Origin: a bacterium
GTDB taxonomy: Bacteria; CG03
NCBI GenBank assembly: GCA_013791675.1
Contig: VMTI01000112.1
Location: 1-16,798 of the forward strand
Length of the DNA stretch: 16,798 nucleotides
Direction of reading: 5' to 3'
In this document: piece by piece, positions 7,482-13,524 of the stretch
Numbering within the stretch: the stretch's first letter is position 1
Layout of the letters: the number at the start of each line of letters is the position of its first letter
The notes under the pieces: model-generated
The model's database searches: none
What the model saw: the letters and a program-made list of their open reading frames with translations, nothing else
What the model was told of the DNA's origin: nothing
Position numbers and translations under genes: made by a program

Positions 7482-7760
7482 TTATTCCACGGCGCATTCT
7501 TTCTTGATTTTTTCCGCCTCTTCTTCAAAACGCGCGGGAAAATCTTCAGGCGTCTCGGAGCCGGATAAAGTTTTATCAGATAGCAGGCTCTTTATGGTTT
7601 CGCCCCACGAGAATCCGAGTGATGAATAGATACGGCTCACCTCATTCTCGTCAATCTGAAAATACGCCGCCACGCGTCCGGCTTCGCCTCCGCTATAATG
7701 AAACTGCCGCGCGCAGGAAGACATCGCGAGCGCCGCAAATAATAAAAACAACGTTTTCAC
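7482..7760 (-). CDS. Small putative lipoprotein (92 residues)
   Basis: Not a recognised family. Chosen start is GTG 7760, one base after the TAG of the Memo-AMMECR1 gene, because GGAG lies just upstream (GGAGTAGCGTG) and the product then begins with a clean signal peptide, MKTLFLLFAALAMSS before C16. The lipobox MSSC is imperfect at -3. The mature part is about 76 residues, polar and probably helical (AAYFQIDENEVSRIYSS, then an acidic FEEEAEKIKKE tail). A longer frame from 7808 would put arginine-rich sequence before the hydrophobic stretch and is less likely. The gene lies between the lipoprotein Memo-AMMECR1 fusion and the radical SAM gene, which suggests it works with the exported fusion protein. 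Confidence 0.65.
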   Translation of the reverse strand: MKTLFLLFAALAMSSCARQFHYSGGEAGRVAAYFQIDENEVSRIYSSLGFSWGETIKSLLSDKTLSGSETPEDFPARFEEEAEKIKKECAVE

Positions 7761-7761
7761 G

Positions 7762-9213
7762 CTACTCCGAAAAAACATCCGCCTGAAAGGTAAAAATATC
7801 CGTATCATCTTCTTTCCACGCCTCCTCGCTTAATCCGGCCTTATGTTTGCAGAGAGAATTCATAAACTCTTCCTTGCTCCATCCGGTTTCATCGGCCACC
7901 TGCGGCAGATACACGCCCTGCCTAAGCCCCTTGCGGACTATAACTCCGTCGCGGCCTATAACAATATCATCCGGCGTCACTTTTTGAAGCGGCGTCAAAA
8001 CTGAGATTTCTATTTTTATGTTTACCAGTTCGTCCTTCGTCACGGGCGGAAATCTCGGGTCGCGGGATGAAGCTTCCACCGCCATATCGCGAACGATCTG
8101 CCACAGCGGCTTCGTACCCACAATGTTGCCTATACAACCTCTCAGCTTATCACCTGTTTTCAGCGTGACAAAAGCCCCCTGCACTTCTTTAAGTCTGTCC
8201 GATTCAATATTAAATTCGGGAGCCGCGCCTCGTTTCACGAAATCCGTCACCGTTTTTCTGGCAATTTTCAAAAGAGCTTTTTTTTCGTCTTTATTCAGCA
8301 TCTCAACCCCCTTCTTGTAAAAACAGACCGCCCCATATCCCACAATCCGCGATTTATCGCCTGTCGTATCGCCTGAATTCGCGTATTTAAGAACTTTTAC
8401 AGCGTTAGCGCCGGCAAGACGCGACGCTTCCATTACAGCTATCACCGCGGCGCCGCCGCAAAGCTGAACCTCTCCGCTTTGAAGCGCTGTTTTCAATCCT
8501 TCTTCATCAAAGTTTTCTATATAATCGAGACAGCGCCCGTCCATTTCATTTGCCTGTTCATAATTCAGATAATGGCTCATGTCGCTTGAAGCCGCAAAAA
8601 GCATGCTTTCCTTATAAAGAGCCGCCATTCGCCGGGCGAGCGCCTCCGAATCATCAAAGCTCTGCCCTACGAGAACCGGCACCAGCGAAAAATCCCCCAG
8701 CGCGGCTTCCATATAAGGAAGAACAACTTCAAGCGAATGTTCTTTTTCATGAATTCTACCGTCAAAAGAAGCTTGTTTAAGAACGTTTATCTGATTTTCC
8801 AAATCCGTGTTGACAGGCCTCATTCCAAACGGGGTTTCCCATGTTTCGGCGTCGTCAAGGGCTATGCCGGTTAACTCCGCCTTGTGAGAAGGCCCTACAA
8901 GAATAACATCGCTGAAAGTTTTTCCTTTAAGAAGTTTCACCACTTCCGCCGCAACAGGCGCGGCAAAAACCCATCCGGCATGCGGTATAATAACGCCTAT
9001 AACGGTGCCGTTAAACGGAACAGGAACAAAAACACCGGCGGTAGAAACAGGCGGGGCCGTATATTCTGAAAGCATGTTTACAATGGATGCCTTATCCCCC
9101 GGATACCACGCGCCTTTGTAAACGGCTTTCCTTATCTTTTTCTCCACCCGGGCGGCGCATCCGAAAAAAATCAGCGCCGCCAAGGCAAATAAACACAGGG
9201 TTTTTCTCATCAT
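7762..9213 (-). CDS. Memo-AMMECR1 fusion with lipoprotein signal (AmmeMemoRadiSam B and A domains)
   Basis: 483 residues. The first 19 form a signal peptide, MRKTLCLFALAALIFFGC after the initial Met, with C19 as the probable lipidation site. Residues about 28-300 are a Memo domain: VYKGAWYPGD, H78 in IIPHAGWVF, H110 in VGPSHKAEL, EHSLEVVLPY, SSDMSHY and C252 in QLCGGAAV. Residues about 305-483 are a complete AMMECR1 domain with KLRGCIGN at 356-363, SSRDPRFPPV and KIEISVLTPL. Both domains are usually separate cytoplasmic proteins. Here they are joined and apparently exported and anchored to a membrane, which is unusual. The gene heads the operon. A TATAAT ends three bases before ATG 9213, and transcription would start near the second ATG at 9210, so translation may be leaderless from there; no ribosome binding site is visible. 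Confidence 0.93.
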   Translation of the reverse strand: MMRKTLCLFALAALIFFGCAARVEKKIRKAVYKGAWYPGDKASIVNMLSEYTAPPVSTAGVFVPVPFNGTVIGVIIPHAGWVFAAPVAAEVVKLLKGKTFSDVILVGPSHKAELTGIALDDAETWETPFGMRPVNTDLENQINVLKQASFDGRIHEKEHSLEVVLPYMEAALGDFSLVPVLVGQSFDDSEALARRMAALYKESMLFAASSDMSHYLNYEQANEMDGRCLDYIENFDEEGLKTALQSGEVQLCGGAAVIAVMEASRLAGANAVKVLKYANSGDTTGDKSRIVGYGAVCFYKKGVEMLNKDEKKALLKIARKTVTDFVKRGAAPEFNIESDRLKEVQGAFVTLKTGDKLRGCIGNIVGTKPLWQIVRDMAVEASSRDPRFPPVTKDELVNIKIEISVLTPLQKVTPDDIVIGRDGVIVRKGLRQGVYLPQVADETGWSKEEFMNSLCKHKAGLSEEAWKEDDTDIFTFQADVFSE

Positions 9214-9216
9214 AAA

Positions 9217-9243
9217 ATTATATTAAATATTCCCCGAATTCAA
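9217..9243 (-). promoter_or_regulatory. Promoter of the Memo-AMMECR1 operon
   Basis: Perfect -10 TATAAT at 9222-9217 with TTGAAT at 9243-9238 as -35 (15-base spacer). Predicted transcription start is about 9210, on the second ATG of the gene, giving a leaderless message. Confidence 0.5.
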
Positions 9244-9249
9244 AAGTAT

Positions 9250-9263
9250 TTGAGCCGGCTCAA
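9250..9263. promoter_or_regulatory. 14-bp palindrome between divergent promoters
   Basis: TTGAGCCGGCTCAA is a perfect inverted repeat lying directly upstream of the plus-strand -35 and 7 bases beyond the minus-strand -35. The position suits an operator for a dimeric regulator acting on both transcripts. No regulator gene is adjacent. Confidence 0.4.
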
Positions 9264-9292
9264 TTTACATAACAGTCAAATTGATATAAAAT
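9264..9292 (+). promoter_or_regulatory. Promoter of the flavoprotein gene, leaderless type
   Basis: TTTACA at 9264-9269, 17-base spacer, TAAAAT at 9287-9292. Each hexamer matches the sigma-70 consensus at five of six positions. Seven bases further is the A of ATG 9299, and no Shine-Dalgarno sequence precedes it. Confidence 0.5.
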
Positions 9293-9298
9293 TCAAAT

Positions 9299-10642
9299 AT
9301 GAGCAAAGGCGAACTTCTTATAATCGGTGGAAATGCCGCGGGCATGAGCGCGGCGAGCCAGGCGCGGCGGATAGACACGGATTTGGATATCACCGTGATA
9401 GAACAAACACCCTATATCTCTGCCGCATCCTGCGGGCTTCCTTATTTTATATCAGGGGAAATCAAAGACATAAAGAGCCTTATCGTGCGCACAAAAGAAT
9501 ACTTTGAAACCCGGCGGAACATAAAAGTGCTGACGCTGACAAAAGCCGTTAAAATACATCCCTCATCCAAAAGCGTTGAAACAATTAATCTTGAAAGCGG
9601 CGCAAAAGAAATTCTTTCATACAGCCGGCTGATTATAGCCGCGGGCGGCGCCGCGGCAAAACCGGATTCAGGCATGGGTATCTTCACTTTGAGAAATATA
9701 CAGGACGGGCTCGCATTAAAACAATTTATAAACAACTCAAATCCTCTAACCGCGGCGGTTATAGGCGGCGGAATGATAGGTCTGGAAACGGCGTCATCAT
9801 TTCGCAAGCTCGGAATGAAAGTTACCGTCTTTGAAGGCGGGAGCGCGATACTTCCGGGCTATGACACTGAAATAAGCGAACCTCTTGAAAAATATCTCGC
9901 GGAAAACAATATAGAAATTTTAAAATCAAAGGCGGCAGTTTCTCCATCGCCGTCGGGGGGCGTGAACATAAAAACACCGTCGGGCTCTTATCATTACGAT
10001 ATGGCATTGCTGACAACAGGAACAAAGCCGTCGGCGCACCTGGCGCGCGGAGCGGGTTGCGAAACGGGAGAAACGGGAGCCGTGCGCACAAATCAAAAAA
10101 TGCAGACAAGCGTTCCTTTCATATACGCGGCCGGAGATTGCGTTGAGGTGAAACATCTGGTGAACGGGAAAAATGTTTATATGCCCCTGGGCACGACCGC
10201 CAATAAAACAGGACGTATCGCCGGCATAAACGCCGCCGGCGGCGACGAACGCTTTCGCGGCATAACAGCAAGCTCGGCGGGAAATGTTCTTGATATGACT
10301 ATCGCTAAAACGGGACTGAACGAAAAAGAAGCGGAACTTTTTGCGGGCGATATTTTAAGCTCGGTTTCAGAATCAACTTCCAGGGCGGACTATTATCCCG
10401 GAAACTCAAAAATAATAACGAAACTTATTTATTCAAAAATATCGGGACAGCTTTTGGGAGCGCAGATGATGGGAAAAGAAGGCGTTGCTAAACGGATTGA
10501 CGTTCTCTCCGTATGCATATATCAGAAAATGAAACTGCGCGATATCGCGGGAATTGACCTGACCTACGCTCCGCCCGTCGCCCCTGTGTGGGACCCTGTT
10601 TTAAAAGCCGTAAATACAGCCCTTTTAAAAATCAAAAAATAG
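9299..10642 (+). CDS. FAD-dependent NAD(P)H:disulfide oxidoreductase, CoA-disulfide reductase/NADH oxidase-like
   Basis: 447-residue cytoplasmic flavoprotein of the class III pyridine nucleotide-disulfide oxidoreductases. The FAD-binding motif IIGGNAAGMSAA is at 8-19. The single redox cysteine is C45 in SCGLPYFISGEI, where CoA-disulfide reductases and NADH oxidases carry theirs. The NAD(P)H-binding motif is VIGGGMIGLETA, the second FAD motif IYAAGDCVEV, and PLGTTANKTGRIAG and APPVAPVWDPVL are family signatures in the dimerisation domain. There is no C-terminal rhodanese domain. Likely roles are reduction of CoA disulfide or a polysulfide, or removal of oxygen; the sequence does not decide between them. 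It is the only plus-strand gene in the window, is transcribed divergently from the Memo-AMMECR1 operon, and converges on the transketolase genes. Confidence 0.92.
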   Translation: MSKGELLIIGGNAAGMSAASQARRIDTDLDITVIEQTPYISAASCGLPYFISGEIKDIKSLIVRTKEYFETRRNIKVLTLTKAVKIHPSSKSVETINLESGAKEILSYSRLIIAAGGAAAKPDSGMGIFTLRNIQDGLALKQFINNSNPLTAAVIGGGMIGLETASSFRKLGMKVTVFEGGSAILPGYDTEISEPLEKYLAENNIEILKSKAAVSPSPSGGVNIKTPSGSYHYDMALLTTGTKPSAHLARGAGCETGETGAVRTNQKMQTSVPFIYAAGDCVEVKHLVNGKNVYMPLGTTANKTGRIAGINAAGGDERFRGITASSAGNVLDMTIAKTGLNEKEAELFAGDILSSVSESTSRADYYPGNSKIITKLIYSKISGQLLGAQMMGKEGVAKRIDVLSVCIYQKMKLRDIAGIDLTYAPPVAPVWDPVLKAVNTALLKIKK

Positions 10643-10670
10643 CTTCGGGTACGCTCTGCCGTGAATACCT

Positions 10671-10697
10671 AATAGCAAATTGATTAGCTATTTTTTT
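10671..10697 (+). terminator. Weak intrinsic terminator after the flavoprotein gene
   Basis: AATAGC (10671-10676) can pair with GCTATT (10687-10692), and the T run continues to 10697. The stem is only six pairs and AT-rich. It overlaps the last codons of the convergent transketolase gene. Confidence 0.35.
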
Positions 10698-11662
10698 CTG
10701 GATAAAACTTTTTTGACCGCCGCCACAACGTCTTTGTGGGTGACATTGAAGACATGCATGAGCTCGCGGGCTTCGCCGGATTCTCCGAATCTATCCTGCA
10801 CGCCGACGAATTCCATAGGAACAGGATTTGATTTCGCCAGGCTTTCAGCCACAGCCGAACCCATCCCTCCCATAACCTGTGCTTCCTCCGCGGTCACGAC
10901 AGCTCCCGTCAGCGAGGCTTCAAGCACGCCCTTATCGTCCATGGGCTTGATTGTGGAAAGATTATAAACAGCGACGGAAATACCTTCTTTCTCAAGTTGG
11001 AAAGCCGCTTTCAGCGAATCAAACACCAGCGGCCCGCAGGCTATTATAGACACATCCGTTCCTTCTTTATATTTTGCTATTTTACCGAATTCAAAAGGCG
11101 TTTTTTCATCCGTGATTATGGGCATAGCGTCTCTGCCGAACCTTATATAAACAGGGCCTTTGTTTTCGGCCGCCCAAAGCGTCGCTTTTTCTGTCTCATG
11201 AACGTCGGCAGGGACTATCACTCTCATATTGGGTATGCAGCGCATGATTGCCACTTCCTCCAGCGCCTGATGCGTCGCTCCGTCGGGCCCGACTGACACT
11301 CCGCCGTGCGCGCCGCCTATTTTCACATTGGCATTACCGTAACAAATGGAAGTTCTGATCTGATCCCAGCATCTGCCCGAAGCAAACACGCCGTAAGTTG
11401 AAAAAAACGGCACCTTTCCGGCGAGCGCCAGGCCGCAGGCGGTAGCCGCCATATTCTGCTCGGCTATGCCCATAGATAAAAACCGGTCGGGAAATTTTTC
11501 CTTAAACAGCGACACTTTTGTTGATGAGGTAATATCTCCGCCCAGCGCTACGACATCGGGATTCCTTTCTCCCGCCCTGATAAGGCCTCTGGCATAACCC
11601 TCGCGCGTTGATTCCAGCTGGGGGTGTTCAAAATCTATTTTCGGAAGTTCTGTTTTTTTCAT
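10688..11662 (-). CDS. Transketolase, C-terminal subunit (pyrimidine-binding and C-terminal domains)
   Basis: Second half of a split transketolase (COG3958 type), 324 residues, pairing with the N-terminal subunit encoded just upstream to move two-carbon units in the pentose phosphate pathway. The pyrimidine-binding domain shows GIAEQN, with the thiamin-activating glutamate at about residue 68, and TYGVFASGRCWDQIR. GPVYIRFGRDAMP marks the domain border, and IIACGPLVFDSLKAA, YNLSTIKPMDD and DRFGESGEA belong to the C-terminal domain. The start ATG 11662 is preferred: it overlaps the stop of the first subunit (ATGA) and has GGGAG eight bases upstream. A GTG five codons earlier is less likely. Equimolar synthesis by translational coupling fits an obligate two-subunit enzyme. 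Confidence 0.93.
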   Translation of the reverse strand: MKKTELPKIDFEHPQLESTREGYARGLIRAGERNPDVVALGGDITSSTKVSLFKEKFPDRFLSMGIAEQNMAATACGLALAGKVPFFSTYGVFASGRCWDQIRTSICYGNANVKIGGAHGGVSVGPDGATHQALEEVAIMRCIPNMRVIVPADVHETEKATLWAAENKGPVYIRFGRDAMPIITDEKTPFEFGKIAKYKEGTDVSIIACGPLVFDSLKAAFQLEKEGISVAVYNLSTIKPMDDKGVLEASLTGAVVTAEEAQVMGGMGSAVAESLAKSNPVPMEFVGVQDRFGESGEARELMHVFNVTHKDVVAAVKKVLSRKK

Positions 11663-12501
11663 TTTATTTTCTCCCACAATTTTTCTTTCTCGTCCAGTTC
11701 GGCAAGAGCCGCTTTTTCCTGTTCTTTATTCGGGGCGACACCGTGCCATCCGGCAACATTCTCCATAAAAGATACGCCCTTGCCCTTACCCGTTTTGGCG
11801 ATTAGCACACTGGGGGCGTTCTTGCATTCCCTCGCTTTAGCGAAAGCGTCCGTTATCTCTTTCATGGAATGGCCGTCTATTAAGAGCACGTTCCATCCGA
11901 AAGCTTCCCATTTTTCCGGCAGAGGATAAATATTCATCACATCCTCCACTGCGCCGTCAATCTGAAGGCCGTTATTGTCCACTATCGCGCAAAGATTGGA
12001 TAATTTATAATGCGCGGCCGACATCGCCGCTTCCCAAACGCTGCCCTCGTCAAGTTCGCCGTCGCCCATCAAGCAGTATGCCCTGTTGGCGGTGCCGTTA
12101 AGCTTAAAAGCCAGAGCCATACCTCCGGCGACGGACAGCCCCTGCCCAAGAGAACCTGTTGATGCCTCAAGGCCCGGAAGCCCCTTATTCACGCCGGGAT
12201 GGCCCTGAAGGCGTGAGCCGAGTTTTCTCAGAGTAATAAGTTCCGCCGGGTCAAAATAACCCCTGCGAGCCAGCGCCGCGTAAAGAGCCGGGCACACATG
12301 TCCTTTGGAAAGGACAAAATAATCCCTGTCTTTTTTGCGGGGTTCCGCCGGGTCTATGTTCATCTCGTCAAAATAAAGCGCCGTCATCACATCCGTTGCG
12401 GAAAGCGAACCGCCGGGATGTCCGCTCCCTGCGGCGGAAATCATCTTTATAATATCCTTCCTGATAAGCCATGCTTTTTTTTCCAATTCCTTAATTGTCA
12501 T
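11659..12501 (-). CDS. Transketolase, N-terminal subunit (thiamin diphosphate-binding domain)
   Basis: First half of the split transketolase (COG3959 type), 280 residues. GSGHPGGSLS is at 25-34, LSKGHVCPALYAAL at 64-77, EASTGSLGQGLSVAGG at 112-127, and the thiamin diphosphate/metal motif GDGELDEG at 146-153 is followed by NN at 176-177. The start ATG 12501 is chosen because GGGAGGAAATA stands before it; an ATG at 12546 would add 15 lysine/arginine-rich residues and overlap the receiver gene further. The start overlaps the end of the receiver gene by 11 bases, so the three genes form one unit. A split transketolase next to a receiver protein is unusual but may simply reflect a long operon. Confidence 0.94.
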   Translation of the reverse strand: MTIKELEKKAWLIRKDIIKMISAAGSGHPGGSLSATDVMTALYFDEMNIDPAEPRKKDRDYFVLSKGHVCPALYAALARRGYFDPAELITLRKLGSRLQGHPGVNKGLPGLEASTGSLGQGLSVAGGMALAFKLNGTANRAYCLMGDGELDEGSVWEAAMSAAHYKLSNLCAIVDNNGLQIDGAVEDVMNIYPLPEKWEAFGWNVLLIDGHSMKEITDAFAKARECKNAPSVLIAKTGKGKGVSFMENVAGWHGVAPNKEQEKAALAELDEKEKLWEKIK

Positions 12502-12904
12502 TATTTCCTCCCTCGATTGTCTCTTTGACGGTTTTGTCTTCTCCATCCAAAAGCATTGACACTCTTGAAAGAAGCTGCCTTGAATTAAAAGGCTTCACTA
12601 TATACCAGTCAGCTCCGTTTTCAATGGCTTTTTCAAAATCCTCGCCCATCCCGAGAGCGGTAAGCATTATCACTGGAATATTTTTCGTGCTTTCCGAGGA
12701 TTTGAGCTTCCGGCAGACTTCGTAACCGTCCATTCCCGGCATCATGACATCTAACATTACAAGATCCGGACCGAAAACGGGAATCTCCTCAAAAGCCTCA
12801 ATGCCCGAAGAAACGCATTTCACCTCATAGCCTTTTTTTTGCAGCATAATACGTATGACCATTTGAATTTTGGTATCATCATCAACCACTAAAATTTTAG
12901 CCAT
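12491..12904 (-). CDS. Single-domain response regulator (receiver, CheY-like)
   Basis: 137 residues, one receiver domain and no output domain. All switch residues are present: acidic triad D8-D9-D10, phosphorylation site D52 (VMLDVMMPGMDG), T82 in MLTALGMG and K104 in VKPF. The last 20 residues are an acidic/polar tail ending GGNNDN. Start ATG 12904 follows GGAG at seven bases. Such stand-alone receivers signal through protein contacts; the partner kinase is not in the window. The gene is preceded by its own likely promoter and followed without a gap by the transketolase genes. It is the active counterpart of the degenerate receiver encoded about 140 bases upstream. Confidence 0.93.
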   Translation of the reverse strand: MAKILVVDDDTKIQMVIRIMLQKKGYEVKCVSSGIEAFEEIPVFGPDLVMLDVMMPGMDGYEVCRKLKSSESTKNIPVIMLTALGMGEDFEKAIENGADWYIVKPFNSRQLLSRVSMLLDGEDKTVKETIEGGNNDN

Positions 12905-12923
12905 TGTAAAACTCCTTCGATTT

Positions 12924-12939
12924 CCCGGGATACGCCGGG
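12924..12939 (-). promoter_or_regulatory. Small hairpin in the receiver gene leader
   Basis: CCCGG and CCGGG flank a six-base loop about ten bases before the Shine-Dalgarno sequence of the receiver gene. It could modulate ribosome access; five pairs is a modest stem. Confidence 0.25.
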
Positions 12940-12978
12940 CATCGCAAAATCTCTGCCCGCGCCCCCAAAAAGCTCCTG

Positions 12979-13007
12979 ATTATAACAATTTTTCTTTCGC
13001 ATGAAAA
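12979..13007 (-). promoter_or_regulatory. Promoter for the receiver-transketolase unit
   Basis: Perfect -10 TATAAT at 12984-12979, 17-base spacer, TTTTCA at 13007-13002 as -35 (four of six). It would give a leader of about 70 bases before ATG 12904. It lies in the only sizeable gap of this minus-strand cluster. Confidence 0.5.
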
Positions 13008-13019
13008 CACTAAGACGGT

Positions 13020-13039
13020 GCGGCTGCACTTACAGCCGC
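13020..13039 (-). terminator. GC-rich hairpin just after the pseudo-receiver gene
   Basis: GCGGCTG and CAGCCGC form a seven-pair stem with a six-base loop, starting two bases after the TAA of the upstream gene. No immediate T run follows (GTTTT comes about 12 bases later), so it is either an inefficient terminator or a 3'-end stabiliser. Confidence 0.4.
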
Positions 13040-13041
13040 GC

Positions 13042-13524
13042 TTATTCGCCAATATTTTTTTCGCCCGCGGTAAGATGGCGGGGCCTCTCCAGTTTCTCCA
13101 GCACTTCCTTTTCGCTTAATCCCGTGCCAAGTATTTTGTGAATTTTCACCATGAACGCTCCATGCGTTACCGGCTTAGGCACAAATTCAACAACATTCGG
13201 CTCCAGCTCGACAAGCCCTATACGCTCCTGAAGAGAAAGAGCTTTAGACGAAAGAATCATCACAGGCACCTGCGCGGTCCTGCGGGAAACCATCTGCAGT
13301 CTTTTGATAAGCTCGTATCCTGAAAGTCGGGGAAGATTCAGTTCGGTAATAATTAAATCGGGATTATCGTTGAGAGCGTGTAGAACGCCCCTGATGCCGT
13401 CATAAGCCTCTGATGTTCTGAATCCCTCGTCCTGAAGATACATCCTCAAAAGTTTCACCACCTCTTTGTCGCTGTCCACTATAAGTGTCAGCGGCGGTTT
13501 ATCTTTTTTTTCTATTATTGCCAT
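13042..13524 (-). CDS. Degenerate receiver-domain protein (Glu at the phosphorylation site)
   Basis: 160 residues with a receiver fold at about 12-135 and a polar tail. It follows the receiver plan: IVDSDKE at 15-21 in place of the acidic triad, hydrophobic strands, S92 at the Thr/Ser switch and K117 in VPKPV. The phosphorylatable aspartate is replaced by E61 (PDLIITELNLPRLSGYE). Glu at this position cannot accept phosphate in the normal way and often mimics the phosphorylated state, so the protein is probably a constant-output adaptor. The start ATG 13524 follows the best ribosome binding site of the window, AAGGAGGAG, and lies 26 bases inside the end of the DnaA-like gene. This tight linkage suggests that it binds or regulates that ATPase, which is inference. 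Confidence 0.88.
   Translation of the reverse strand: MAIIEKKDKPPLTLIVDSDKEVVKLLRMYLQDEGFRTSEAYDGIRGVLHALNDNPDLIITELNLPRLSGYELIKRLQMVSRRTAQVPVMILSSKALSLQERIGLVELEPNVVEFVPKPVTHGAFMVKIHKILGTGLSEKEVLEKLERPRHLTAGEKNIGE

Noticed and set aside
7761..7808. Upstream ATG extension of the small lipoprotein
   Set aside because: It would overlap the Memo-AMMECR1 gene and place arginine-rich sequence before the signal; GTG 7760 with GGAG fits better.
12502..12546. Upstream start for the transketolase N-subunit
   Set aside because: The GGGAGGAAATA ribosome site points to ATG 12501; the extension is not part of the transketolase fold.
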